From Dissulfurimicrobium hydrothermale (GTDB lineage Bacteria > Desulfobacterota > Dissulfuribacteria > Dissulfuribacterales > Sh68), in NCBI RefSeq assembly GCF_022026155.1, contig NZ_CP085041.1, positions 528,306 through 592,305 on the forward strand: DNA of 64,000 bases, read 5' to 3'. A program made the position numbers and the translations under genes. The notes below the pieces were generated by a model. That model was not told where the DNA came from and did not search any database. It saw nothing but the letters and a program-made list of their open reading frames with translations. Shown in pieces: positions 36,294 through 45,892 of this stretch; the first letter of the stretch is position 1, and each line of letters begins with the position of its first letter.

Positions 36294-37521
36294 ATGGCGC
36301 AGATCCAAACAGGCGATACGGCCTTCATGTTGGTGTCGGCAGCGCTGGTTTTGTTGATGATACCCGGATTGGCTCTGTTTTATGGGGGCATGGTGCGCGG
36401 CAAGAATGTGCTTGGCACCATGATGCAGAGTCTAATCATGATCTCTGTGGTCAGTTTGGAGTGGGTCTATTTTGGATACAGCATGTCCTTCGGGCCTGAC
36501 ATCAAAGGTCTCATTGGTAGCCTTTCATGGTTTGGACTGAGTGGCGTTGGGGCGGCTCCAAATCCTGATTACGCCCCGACTATCCCTCAGGCCCTGTTCA
36601 TGATCTACCAGTGCATGTTCGCGATCATCACCCCTGCGCTTATAACCGGGGTCTTTGCAGAGCGGGTGCGTTTCGCCCCTTTTCTGGTATTCAGCCTGCT
36701 TTGGGCCGTTCTGGTCTATAACCCGGTTTGTCACTGGGTCTGGGGTTCGGGTGGATGGCTTAAGTCGATGGGCGTTTTGGATTTGCAGGTGGGCTTGTGG
36801 TGCATTTGAGTTCAGGGGCCGCTGCCCTTGCAGGGGCCATTGTAACTGGGAGGCGCAGGGGCTATGGGACGCAGGCGTTAATGCCTCATAACCTGCCCAT
36901 GACGCTTATGGGGATGGGGCTTTTGTGGTTCGGTTGGTTTGGTTTTAACGCAGGGAGCGCCTTTGCGGCAAACGGCGTGGCGGCATCCGCCTTTGTAGCG
37001 ACACATCTTGCAGGGATGGCCGGTATGGCCATGTGGGTGGCGGTGGAATGGCGGCATCGCGGCAAGCCCACCACCCTGGGCGCGGCGTCATGGGCCGTGG
37101 CGGGTCTTGCCACAGTGACGCCCGCAGCTGGTTTTGTCAGTCCTGGGTCCGCCGTGCTTATCGGCCTTGCCGCCGGTGTATGCTGTTATTTTGCCGTGGC
37201 GCTCAAGCCGAGGTTTGGTTTTATGATGACAGCCTTGATGTGGTCGGGATACACGGGCTTGGGGGCGTAATCGGCACCCTTTGCGTCGGGTTGTTTGCAT
37301 CAAAGGCCGTAAATCCGGCCGGGGCGGACGGCCTGTTCGCCGGCAATGCCGGATTCCTTGCAATACAGATAGCCGCCATAGCCGTGGTTGCATTTTATGC
37401 CTTTACAGTGAGCCTGATATTGTTTAAGGCTATAGACGGTATTATGGGTCTAAGATTGGCCGATTCTGCCGAGATAGAGGGGCTCGACCTGAGCGAGCAC
37501 AGTGAGACGGCCTATAGCTAA
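36294..37521 (+). pseudogene. amtB: Ammonium transporter amtB3, two frameshifts
   Basis: Three frames together encode a full Amt protein related to amtB2 ([58 protein letters not shown]). The first break is at 36782-36784, where GATTTGCAGG lacks one T relative to the expected LDFAGGLVVH; the second is at the T4 run 37219-37222 before a YDDSLDVVGIHG segment, where either one extra T or two fewer restores the frame, the latter matching amtB2 exactly (FGYDD). As written the product ends at 36809. Errors or real decay cannot be told apart here. Confidence 0.87.
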
Positions 37522-37570
37522 AGATTTTCTATTAAGTTTAGATAATACAAAAAACCTAAGGAGCAGGAAA

Positions 37571-38899
37571 ATGACCAGAGACGAGATAATGAAATTGGTG
37601 GAAGAGGAAAACGTTCATTTCTTCAGGTTGCAGTTCTGTGACATCTTCGGTTTTATGAAAAATGTCGCCATTCCCAGGAGCCAGATCGGAAAGGCCCTGG
37701 ATGGGGACATCATGTTTGACGGCTCATCCATTGATGGTTTTGTCAGGATCCAGGAATCAGACATGTATCTCAAACCTGATTACGATACGTTTCGTATCCT
37801 GCCCTGGCGTACAAAGGACGGGGTGGCCGCCGCAAGGATCATCTGCGATGTATATAAATCTGACGGGACCCCGTTTGAAGGCTGCCCCCGTGTAAACTTG
37901 AAGAGGGTCATGGAAGGCGCCAAGAAGGCGGGCTACACGCTTAATGTCGGGACGGAACTGGAGTTTTTCTTCTTTAATCTGGACGATTGTGGCAACCCGA
38001 CCATAGAGACCCAGGATGTGGCGAACTACTTCAGCGTTGATCCCGAGGACTATGGCAGCGACTGCCGCAGGGAGATCATACATACCCTTGAAAGCATGGG
38101 TTTTGAGATAGAGGCCTCTCACCACGAGGTGGCTGAGGGTCAGCATGAGATAAACTTCAAATATGCGGACGCCCTGACCTGTGCGGACAATACCGTGACC
38201 TTCAAATGGGTCGTAAAGAACATCGCGAGAAGACATGGGCTTCATGCCACCTTCATGCCGAAGCCTGTATTCGGCATAAACGGATCTGGTATGCACACCA
38301 ATCAGTCGTTGTTCAATCTGGATGGGACCAATGCCTTTTTTGACCCGAAGGCGCCACTTCAATTGAGCGAGACGGCCAGGCATTACATCGCGGGCCTCAT
38401 GAAGAACGCAAGGGGTTTTGCAGCCATCACAAATCCGCTTGTGAATTCATACAAGAGGCTTGTCCCTGGTTATGAGGCGCCGGTCTATGTGGCGTGGTCA
38501 GCGGCCAACAGGAGCGCCCTTATCCGGATTCCGGCTGCCCGCGGCCTTTCCACAAGGTGCGAGCTCAGGTGTCCTGATCCGACCTGCAACCCTTATCTCG
38601 CCTTTGCCATGATGCTCAATTCCGGACTTGACGGCGTTAAAAACAAGCTCACACCGCCTGATTCCGTCGATGTAAACATCTTCAAGATGACCGATCAAGA
38701 GAAAGAGGCCGCAAAGATCGTGAGCATGCCGAGCTCGCTCAAAGAGGCGTTGGAGGAGCTTAAGGCCAATCCCATCGCCAAGGCAACGTTAGGCGACCAC
38801 ATCTATGAAAAATACATAGAGGCCAAGGAAAAAGAGTGGGATAGCTTCAGGATAGCCGTCACGGATTGGGAGCATAAAAATTATCTGAGCATCTACTAA
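37571..38899 (+). CDS. glnA: Glutamine synthetase type I
   Basis: ATP-dependent synthesis of glutamine from glutamate and ammonia. 442 residues: FDGSSIDGF, the active-site segments [22 protein letters not shown], and the [15 protein letters not shown] site. The length and the sequence NIFKMTDQE, with Phe where adenylylated enzymes have Tyr, place it in the short GSI-alpha group without covalent control. AAGGAGCAGG precedes the ATG at 37571; a longer reading would run into amtB3. It closes the nitrogen island and should be driven at least partly from the sigma-54 promoter before amtB3. Confidence 0.95.
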   Translation: MTRDEIMKLVEEENVHFFRLQFCDIFGFMKNVAIPRSQIGKALDGDIMFDGSSIDGFVRIQESDMYLKPDYDTFRILPWRTKDGVAAARIICDVYKSDGTPFEGCPRVNLKRVMEGAKKAGYTLNVGTELEFFFFNLDDCGNPTIETQDVANYFSVDPEDYGSDCRREIIHTLESMGFEIEASHHEVAEGQHEINFKYADALTCADNTVTFKWVVKNIARRHGLHATFMPKPVFGINGSGMHTNQSLFNLDGTNAFFDPKAPLQLSETARHYIAGLMKNARGFAAITNPLVNSYKRLVPGYEAPVYVAWSAANRSALIRIPAARGLSTRCELRCPDPTCNPYLAFAMMLNSGLDGVKNKLTPPDSVDVNIFKMTDQEKEAAKIVSMPSSLKEALEELKANPIAKATLGDHIYEKYIEAKEKEWDSFRIAVTDWEHKNYLSIY

Positions 38900-39030
38900 A
38901 AATCTTGCCGTTTGGCTGCCTCGTTGCCGTCATCATCGGACGCCTTCTCGGGATCCGGCATGGGAAACACATAAAGTCTTCGGAATGACAACCTCCGCGA
39001 GGCAGTCAAGAGATACGGTTGGGCCAACGT

Positions 39031-39072
39031 TAACAATAAATGGCGCGGATGACCGCGCCATTTATTGTTAAT
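39031..39072. terminator. Strong bidirectional terminator after glnA
   Basis: Perfect 19-bp stem TTAACAATAAATGGCGCGG (39031-39049) with its complement at 39054-39072 and a 4-nt loop. The GC-rich inner stem is flanked by A/T-rich arms that give a U-rich end in both directions. It separates convergent glnA and the A-adding enzyme gene. Confidence 0.82.
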
Positions 39073-39098
39073 TTCATTGAGCCATCTATCTCCTGAAG

Positions 39099-41759
39099 TC
39101 ATGGGGCATAGCCATCTATCTCGCCTTTTGTAGTTTTGCCCATCGGGCAGGCAAACTCCTTCGCTACAAATTCCATCTCATCTTCTTTAGTCTCCACCTT
39201 GCCATCCAGCCTTGCCATCAGCAACCTATTTAAGATCTCCTTGAACGCCGGGCCCGGAACAAGGCCCATTGCCTTGAGGTCGTCCCCCTTAAGTATCGGG
39301 GTTTTATCCATGAGCGAGGTTATAAAGTGCGAGATGTATTCTTTTATAGCATCATCTTTGGCCCTCGCCATCATGTAGATCAGGTGTTCAAGATCCAGCG
39401 GCTTTAAGATCGAATAGATAAGGCTCGGCCTCGGCTCGGATATCTCAGCGAGGCGCCATGCCGCGTTTCTCACAGCTGCAAATCCGTTGGTAAGGAGCGC
39501 CCTTTCCCGGCCGGCAAGCCCGAGCCTGTCTGCGACCTGTGCAACCTCCTCCAGTTTAAGACCTTCACACAAAGAAAGCATATAGACAATCCATTTCCTC
39601 GGTTTTTCGGGTTTAAACAAGAGGTCATACCATGCCAGGACCTCGTAAAGCCTAACAAGTAGGCCAAGGATGGGCCCCGTCAGTCTGAGGCCAGGGTGTA
39701 TGACGCCTAGGAGCCCGAACTCCTGGGCCCTTTGCAGCGCCGGTCTAGGGTCAGCCTCATTTAGGATGAGCTTGAGCTCGTTTGAGATGCGCTTGCCGGA
39801 CAGTTCTTTAAAGATATTCAGGCGGACGGCGTTTTCGATAAGTTTCAGCGTATGCCTTCCTATTTTGAATCCATACCGCTGTTCAAATCTTATGGCCCTA
39901 AAGACCCTTGTAGGGTCTTCTACGAGGCTCAGGCTGTGCAGGACCCTTATGGTCTTTTCTTTCAGGTCCCTCTGTCCCCCGAAGAAGTCTATGAGCATGC
40001 CGAATTCCTTTGGGTTCAACTTTATCGCCATGGCATTTATCGTAAAATCACGCCGATAGAGGTCGAGTTTTATTGAAGACAGCTCTACGGTCGGCAGGGC
40101 GGCCGGGTATTCGTAGTATTCCCAGCGGGCAGTCGCCACATCTACCTTGAAGCCGTCCGGGAATATGATCACTGCGGTCTGAAACTTTTCGTGGGCCCGT
40201 ACCCTTGCCGAAAATCGTTCTGCAAGGCGTTTGGCGAATGCTATGCCGTTTCCTTCCACCACGAGATCTACATCCGTATTTGGGAGGCGCAGGAGCAGAT
40301 CTCTTACAAAGCCGCCTGCAACATAGACCTGGAAGCCCTCCCTTTCAGCCGTCTCCCCGGCGGCCATGAGGATGTCCAGTATATTTTTGCTGCATTCGCC
40401 GTGTAGAAGCGATGAGACGTTTCTGTCCTGCCATCTCTCTTCGATGAGCGGTTCAGGCCTTCGAGAGGGATCACCGCTCAATATCTGCAGGAGATCCGTC
40501 CTGGTTATCACGCCCGTTATCTTTTTATCCTGAACCACGGGTAGAAATCTTTGGCGTTTTTCTACTATCAGCTCTTTGACACGGCCGAGGGTTTCATTGG
40601 GACCTATCGTCTCGAAGTCGGTGGTCATGTATTCCTTGGCTGGTTGGGCTGCAAGACCGTGATAAATGGCCTTTTCGACCGTCCTTCGCGAGATGAGGCC
40701 CAGCACTTTGTCCTCTTGAACTACAGGAACCACGCTTATGCCATAGCGTGTAAGGGTGTCGTGGATGTCATAGATAGGCGTCTCGGGCGTTACAGAAAGC
40801 GCCGGACAGGACATTATGTCCCTTACCAATGGCTCAGCGCCGAGCTGTCTGTATATCTCCGAGATAAGCCGTTCCTCTGTCTCTGTTAGTGTCGCGCCTT
40901 TGACTGAGGCGGATGCGGCCATCGGGTGCCCGCCGCCTCGGAGCGGCTTCAATATCTCGCCTACATTGACCTTTGGGTCGCGGCTCCTGCCGACGATAAG
41001 GGCATGATCCTCCATGAGCGCCATCAGGAAGAGGACATTGAGGCCCTTCATGTCCATAAGTTCATGCGCAAGGACAGATAGGTCTTCAATATATCGCGGC
41101 GCAGTCGCCTTTGCGATGGTTATCGGGATGCCGGCTATTGTGTAGTTGACGGCGGTGGTCAATAGTTCATCCATCAAGGCTATATGTTCCGGGGTGAGCT
41201 TGTGGGCCAAGGTCTCTCTGACCACGTTCAGATCGGCGCCCATTTCAAGGAGCCAGGAGGCGGCTTTCAGGTCGTCTTGTGTGGTGGATTGGAAGGTGAA
41301 AGACCCTGTGTCTTCATAGATACCAAGTGCCAGGAATGTGGCCTCGCAAGGTGTGATCCTGATCCTGTGCCTCCTGAGAAGCGTGGCCATTAAGGTGGTG
41401 TTCGCCCCAACAGGCTTAAAATACGTCTTATCCGCCGCTATGTCGTCCCTGGAGTGTGGATGATGGTCATAGGTGTGTATCGTTACATCGGATCTGTCCA
41501 AGAGGTTTGAAAATACGCCGATTCTGGCCCTCTGCCGTGTGTCCACCACGACAAGGAGCTCTATTTTATTGAGATCTATGTCTTTCAAGGCGGTTGTGTC
41601 AGGAAAGCATCCGCCTGATTTGAGCAAAACCTCCCTGAGTCCCCGTTCCTGTGAACCGGGGAACACGATTCTGGCCCCTGGATAGAGCTTGCTTGCGGCC
41701 AGACAGGATGCCGCGGCGTCAAAATCAGCGTTGATATGGGTGGTGATGACCGTGGTCAC
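39099..41759 (-). CDS. DHH-CBS-tRNA nucleotidyltransferase fusion (A-adding type)
   Basis: 886 residues in three parts. DHH phosphoesterase (about 1-310: HINADFDAAAS, VVDTRQRA, TYDHHPHSRDD, EDTGSFTFQ); two CBS domains (about 315-440: VRDIMSCPALSV, KEYMTTDFETIGP); class II nucleotidyltransferase and tRNA-arm domains (about 465-870: VYVAGGFVRDLLL, DVDLVVEG catalytic aspartates, RRDFTINAMAI, RVFRAIRFEQRYGF). The last part matures tRNA 3' ends; comparable long proteins in Aquifex add only the terminal A, so a separate CC-adding enzyme is expected. The DHH part may be a nuclease for short RNAs, and CBS may sense adenylates. Convergent with glnA. Confidence 0.9.
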   Translation of the reverse strand: MTTVITTHINADFDAAASCLAASKLYPGARIVFPGSQERGLREVLLKSGGCFPDTTALKDIDLNKIELLVVVDTRQRARIGVFSNLLDRSDVTIHTYDHHPHSRDDIAADKTYFKPVGANTTLMATLLRRHRIRITPCEATFLALGIYEDTGSFTFQSTTQDDLKAASWLLEMGADLNVVRETLAHKLTPEHIALMDELLTTAVNYTIAGIPITIAKATAPRYIEDLSVLAHELMDMKGLNVLFLMALMEDHALIVGRSRDPKVNVGEILKPLRGGGHPMAASASVKGATLTETEERLISEIYRQLGAEPLVRDIMSCPALSVTPETPIYDIHDTLTRYGISVVPVVQEDKVLGLISRRTVEKAIYHGLAAQPAKEYMTTDFETIGPNETLGRVKELIVEKRQRFLPVVQDKKITGVITRTDLLQILSGDPSRRPEPLIEERWQDRNVSSLLHGECSKNILDILMAAGETAEREGFQVYVAGGFVRDLLLRLPNTDVDLVVEGNGIAFAKRLAERFSARVRAHEKFQTAVIIFPDGFKVDVATARWEYYEYPAALPTVELSSIKLDLYRRDFTINAMAIKLNPKEFGMLIDFFGGQRDLKEKTIRVLHSLSLVEDPTRVFRAIRFEQRYGFKIGRHTLKLIENAVRLNIFKELSGKRISNELKLILNEADPRPALQRAQEFGLLGVIHPGLRLTGPILGLLVRLYEVLAWYDLLFKPEKPRKWIVYMLSLCEGLKLEEVAQVADRLGLAGRERALLTNGFAAVRNAAWRLAEISEPRPSLIYSILKPLDLEHLIYMMARAKDDAIKEYISHFITSLMDKTPILKGDDLKAMGLVPGPAFKEILNRLLMARLDGKVETKEDEMEFVAKEFACPMGKTTKGEIDGYAP

Positions 41760-41882
41760 ATGTCTATGGACCGATTCGCAACAGGGGGCATGTGGGTTTG
41801 GGCTGCAGCGGCCGGCTCGCGTGATGATGGAGACGGGTTGGCGTTTTCTTGCAAGCCCGTCTCCGGGCCAGCCGGCATCCGG

Positions 41883-42338
41883 TTAGGATTTGATCTTGAA
41901 TGGATTTATTGTAAGGACAGGGCAGGCTGCATGTTTGACCACGCCCTCGGCTACACTCCCAAATACAGCCTTTTCGAGGCCCTTTCTCCCATGGGTCCCC
42001 ATGATAATCAGGTCCACCCCTTTTTCGACCGCAAATTTATTGATCTCTTCGATTATATCACCCATCAGTATCATGTAATCGATGTCTTTGTAATCTTGTA
42101 AGTTTTCGGTCATGAAGTGCTCCATAGCCGCCCGCGACCCCTCCATGACCTCCTTTTCAAAGGAACTCCACCATGCAGATCCGAGCTCGAAGCCGCTGAA
42201 TTCATCAGGGCCCCTGACTACATGAATAAGGGTGATGTGTGCGGCGAATGCCCTTGCAAAGTGTTTTACATAAGGCAAGACCTTTTTTGAATTCTCCGTA
42301 AAGTCAACCGGGAAAAGTATCTTCTTGACCTCTACCAT
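41883..42338 (-). CDS. Universal stress protein (UspA family)
   Basis: 151 residues, single Usp domain. KKILFPVDFTENSKKVLPYV, then the ATP-binding motif MGTHGRKGLEKAVFGSVAEGVV and PVLTINPF. The G-x2-G-x9-GS pattern is intact, so ATP binding is likely. Cytoplasmic, role in stress survival not specific. AAGGAGGCG precedes the ATG. It lies 123 bp upstream of the DHH/CBS fusion gene. Confidence 0.92.
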   Translation of the reverse strand: MVEVKKILFPVDFTENSKKVLPYVKHFARAFAAHITLIHVVRGPDEFSGFELGSAWWSSFEKEVMEGSRAAMEHFMTENLQDYKDIDYMILMGDIIEEINKFAVEKGVDLIIMGTHGRKGLEKAVFGSVAEGVVKHAACPVLTINPFKIKS

Positions 42339-42510
42339 CGGACGCCTCCTTAGTATTTTCTATAGATTCAGATCCTCTTTATTGTTTTTACAGGTATACC
42401 GGCGGTCATGTCAAGCTTGTTATTCTCCAATGGGATGTTGAAGAGGACGGGCGAGATCCGCGGAAATAGCGTCTGTGGTCTTTTATGCGCGGCTATTTCA
42501 ACCGCAAAAA

Positions 42511-43530
42511 TTAAATACATTGCCAGCAAGTTATGCTTCCACAGGGGCTTTGGTGACAAGGAGAAAGACAGTTTTTTTTACATTGCCCATAATTGTCATA
42601 ATAGTTGGGGCCGCAATCGCTACAGCTAGTGGGCCCCCCACCACCACCGGAAGGATTGATTGTAATTGACAGTGTCGTTGTAGCATATCTATATTGGTTG
42701 GCTGTCGGCTGGACACATGGGATATGCTGTTGCCCATCGTCGCTGTCGCAGGCCTGGACCGTTACTGGATAGCTGCCTGGTTGTGTCGGCGTGCCTGAAA
42801 TAACGCCGGTTTTCTGGTCCAGTCTCAAACCCGCCGGCAATACCGGACAAGTCCATGTAAATGGAGGTGTTCCATTCGCAGCCGCCAGTGTTACGTTTTG
42901 ATATGGTTGGTTCACAGTCCCCATGGGGAGAGACCAGGTTGTAATAGTGAAGGGCTGGCATATCTGCCCCCTGATTGTGTCGATATCTGCATACATGACT
43001 ATGTCGTCGTAGTCACCTCCGGCGGGGCACGCAGGCACGGACGGGAATCCTGGATATGAAACCGCCCCTGAATCGCCCTGTTGGTATATGTAAAACGGCG
43101 ATGCTGCGCCCGTTTGGTTACACCTGTTTTCACCGTTGGCAATCAGGATGAAGGCCACCTTGTCTTTTGTGATCGCCGTGCCATTGGAGGCGTCGTTGAC
43201 CGTGAGATATGTGCCGGTGGACGTGCAGAGGTCTGTACCTGTCCATATATAGTAATTCAAGGGGTTGCCGTAACTGTCGGAGGTCTTGACCCCGAGCTGG
43301 GTGAATTGTGTTGTAGTGGGCAGCCTCTTGTTCTGCGCCGCATAGCCCATGACGGCCTCGTAGGCGGTCTTGACCGTCTCCCTGGTCTCCATGAGCTTCG
43401 CCCTCTTGGTGAGCGGTCCTATCATGCTTGCCCCTATACCTATGAGCAGCCCTATGATCACAAGGACGACGGCCATCTCGATAAGTGTAAAGCCCCTGCA
43501 AAGACTGCCGCGATTAATGGTCAATGACAT
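42511..43530 (-). CDS. Type IV prepilin-like protein with Ig-like domain and Cys-rich tail
   Basis: 339 residues. N-terminal prepilin leader with cleavage after Gly in CRG-FTLIEMAVVLVIIGLL and Glu at +5 of the mature chain. A pseudopilin-like globular part follows (about 30-190, with TRETVKTAYEAVMGYAAQN). Then a putative Ig/He_PIG-type segment (about 200-295: LPMGTVNQPYQNVTLAAANG, GLRLDQKTGVISGTPTQPG), a glycine linker and a tail with eleven cysteines (CSDCGPNYYDNYG to the final CWQCI). No pilin assembly genes are adjacent. Probably a minor pilin or secreted adhesin tip; the tail may form disulfides or bind metal. Confidence 0.8.
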   Translation of the reverse strand: MSLTINRGSLCRGFTLIEMAVVLVIIGLLIGIGASMIGPLTKRAKLMETRETVKTAYEAVMGYAAQNKRLPTTTQFTQLGVKTSDSYGNPLNYYIWTGTDLCTSTGTYLTVNDASNGTAITKDKVAFILIANGENRCNQTGAASPFYIYQQGDSGAVSYPGFPSVPACPAGGDYDDIVMYADIDTIRGQICQPFTITTWSLPMGTVNQPYQNVTLAAANGTPPFTWTCPVLPAGLRLDQKTGVISGTPTQPGSYPVTVQACDSDDGQQHIPCVQPTANQYRYATTTLSITINPSGGGGGPTSCSDCGPNYYDNYGQCKKNCLSPCHQSPCGSITCWQCI

Positions 43531-43605
43531 CGCAACCCCCGAGCCTTTAGGCCTTTTTGTTTTTTATCGGCATTCCGCTTGGTTAACGTTAGTTAACATC
43601 CCTTC

Positions 43606-43959
43606 TTATGCCTGCATCTGCCCGATGAGTTCCATGAGCACAGCAGCGTTGTTGTGTTTCGTGTCTTTTGCTGCAAATATAAGGGTTATTCCCTCTTTAT
43701 TCGCATCCATCCTAAGCCTTTTGAGCACATCCCGTTTCTGCTTGAGTTCCTCGATATATCTCTCTTTAAATTCAGCCCATCTGGAGGGGTCATGGGAAAA
43801 CCATTTTCTCAGTTCATTGCTGGGAGCGATGTCTTTCAGCCACTCGTCAATCGCTGCACTGTATTTTTTTATGCCGCGCGGCCATAGCCTGTCTACAAGG
43901 ATCCTCTTGCCGTCATCCGCTGAGACAGGGTCGTACACCCTCTTAATCTTTATCTTCAT
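43606..43959 (-). CDS. DUF488 family protein
   Basis: 117 residues of the short DUF488 type: KRVYDPVSADDGKRILVDRLWPRGIKK (conserved DRLWPRG), DEWLKDIAPSNELRKWFSHDP and GITLIFAAKDTKHNNA. Soluble, function unknown; relatives are widely conserved single-domain proteins. AAGGAGGC precedes the ATG. Divergent from aroA. Confidence 0.9.
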   Translation of the reverse strand: MKIKIKRVYDPVSADDGKRILVDRLWPRGIKKYSAAIDEWLKDIAPSNELRKWFSHDPSRWAEFKERYIEELKQKRDVLKRLRMDANKEGITLIFAAKDTKHNNAAVLMELIGQMQA

Positions 43960-44079
43960 TTAAGCCTCCTTGTTTTCCCCGGTCGGCCGCGTGTGTCAGG
44001 CGGAGAAATTGAAACTTGCGCCTTGCAAGCACCAACAATTATAGTTTAATCTTAAAAAAAATAAAAATAAAGGCAAGCA

Positions 44080-45354
44080 ATGGCAGGACATATCGAAATT
44101 ACGCCTGTTTCATCGTCTTTTTCGTCAGAGGTCAGGGTGCCGGGCTCGAAGAGCATCACGCAGCGGGCCCTCATAGCCGCCGCCTTGGCCAAGGGCCGCA
44201 GCAGGCTTGCTGATCCGCTTGACAGCGAAGACACGCGGCTTTTGAGAGAGGCCTTGAGGGCGCTCGGGGTAAGGATAAAAGAGGTTGGAGAGGTCTGGGT
44301 TGTAGACGGGACCGGCGGAGAGGTTGTGCCTTGCGCCAATGAACTCTATCTCGGCAACAATGGAACTGGCATACGTTTTTTGGCCTCGTTCGCGGCGCTT
44401 GGTAAGGGCGTCTACAGGCTTACTGGCTCAAGGCGCATGGAAGAACGCCCGATAGGACCCCTGCTCGACGCCCTGAACGTCTGGGGCGCTGAGGCGCGGA
44501 GCATAAACGGCACAGGTTGTCCGCCGGTGGAGATAAGGGCGAAAGGCCTAGAAGGCGGTGCAGTCAGGCTCTCTGCCGCCAAGAGCAGTCAGTTTCTCTC
44601 ATCCCTGCTGCTGATCGGACCGTATGCTCGGACGCCGGCCGTAATCGAGCTTGCAGGCCCTTTGGTCTCAAGGCCGTATGTGGACATGACCATTGCCGTG
44701 ATGTCCTCATTCGGCGTGGATGTCTTGGAGACGGATGGGCGTTTTTTAATCCCGCAAGGGGGTTATCGCGCGGCTGATTATCAGGTCGAAGGGGACGCGT
44801 CGAGTGCATCCTATTTTTGGGCTGCAGCGGCCGTTACGGGCGGGCGGGTAAGGGTCTTGAATATCCATGAGCATTCATTGCAGGGGGACGCCTGGTTTGC
44901 AGACGTCCTTGGCAGGATGGGCTGCAGGGTGGAGAAGGGCTCTAATGGTGTGACTGTCGAGGGTCCGGCTGACGGCGCGCTGCTGCCGGTTGAGATAGAC
45001 ATGGTGAAGATGCCCGACGTGGTGCCGACCCTTGCTGTCACCGCGGCGTTTGCAAAGGGTGTGACGCACATAAAAAATGTGGCCCACCTGCGCATCAAGG
45101 AGACGGATAGGATAAGGGCCGTTGCAGCAGGGCTCGCCAGGCTCGGCGTCAGGGTTGAAGAGCTCCCGGACGGGCTCATCATACACGGAGGTGGATCCAT
45201 GCACGGCGCAGGCATTGAGACCTATGACGACCATCGCATCGCCATGGCCTTTGCCGTCGCCGGGTTAAAGGTCAAGGGCGTTGTCATCGAGGACCCTGAT
45301 TGTGTGGCCAAGTCGTTTCCATCCTTCTGGGAGCTTTGGAAGGACCTCTATTGA
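44080..45354 (+). CDS. aroA: 3-phosphoshikimate 1-carboxyvinyltransferase (EPSP synthase)
   Basis: Sixth step of the shikimate pathway: adds enolpyruvyl from PEP to shikimate 3-phosphate. 424 residues with VPGSKSITQRALIAAALA (Lys-Ser substrate site), LGNNGTGIRFL, SRRMEERPIGPLLDAL, GDASSASYFWAAAAV, MPDVVPTLA and RIKETDRI. First gene of aroA-aroK-aroC-tyrA-DUF167, with stop-to-start gaps of a few bases throughout. AAAGGCAAGC precedes the ATG. Confidence 0.95.
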   Translation: MAGHIEITPVSSSFSSEVRVPGSKSITQRALIAAALAKGRSRLADPLDSEDTRLLREALRALGVRIKEVGEVWVVDGTGGEVVPCANELYLGNNGTGIRFLASFAALGKGVYRLTGSRRMEERPIGPLLDALNVWGAEARSINGTGCPPVEIRAKGLEGGAVRLSAAKSSQFLSSLLLIGPYARTPAVIELAGPLVSRPYVDMTIAVMSSFGVDVLETDGRFLIPQGGYRAADYQVEGDASSASYFWAAAAVTGGRVRVLNIHEHSLQGDAWFADVLGRMGCRVEKGSNGVTVEGPADGALLPVEIDMVKMPDVVPTLAVTAAFAKGVTHIKNVAHLRIKETDRIRAVAAGLARLGVRVEELPDGLIIHGGGSMHGAGIETYDDHRIAMAFAVAGLKVKGVVIEDPDCVAKSFPSFWELWKDLY

Positions 45355-45357
45355 AAA

Positions 45358-45888
45358 ATGGTGCAAAAGGTCTTTCTCATAGGTTATCGCGGGGTCGGCA
45401 AGAGCAGCGTCGGACATGCACTCTCTCGGGTCCTCGGCTGGGATTTTTGGGACCTTGATGAGCGGATCGTTGCTGAACAAGGGGTTTCGATCAAGGAGAT
45501 AGTCAAGGGCCGTGGATGGAGATATTTCAGAGAGAGAGAACGGGATGCCCTTGCGGAGGCCGCGGATCAAGCCAGGAATCTTGTCGTGGCATGTGGCGGC
45601 GGTGCGGTGATGCATGATGCTGTATGGCCTTTGATCAAGGAAAATGCCGTAGTGGTTTGGCTCAAGGCCGGGATCGAGACGATCCTCAGGAGGCTTGAGG
45701 CCGACCCCGCGACAGAGGCATCAAGGCCGGCGCTGGCGGCAGGATGGTCGCTTGAGGACGAGATAAAAGAGACACTCTGCACAAGGACACCCCTTTATAG
45801 AAGGTGGGCAGACATCTCTATAGATACGGACGGCAGGTCTCCAGATGAGATAGCTAGAGAAATAATGAATAAAATTATAAGGGTTTAA
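45358..45888 (+). CDS. aroK: Shikimate kinase
   Basis: Phosphorylates shikimate with ATP, the step before AroA. 176 residues: Walker A in [30 protein letters not shown] with the magnesium aspartate, [20 protein letters not shown] and [11 protein letters not shown]. It begins 3 bp after the aroA stop, with its ribosome site inside the end of aroA. Confidence 0.94.
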   Translation: MVQKVFLIGYRGVGKSSVGHALSRVLGWDFWDLDERIVAEQGVSIKEIVKGRGWRYFRERERDALAEAADQARNLVVACGGGAVMHDAVWPLIKENAVVVWLKAGIETILRRLEADPATEASRPALAAGWSLEDEIKETLCTRTPLYRRWADISIDTDGRSPDEIAREIMNKIIRV

Positions 45889-45892
45889 GGCT

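Noticed and set aside
38896-39102. 68-codon frame between glnA and the A-adding enzyme gene
   Set aside because: It spans the 19-bp terminator stem and has no ribosome site or recognisable product.
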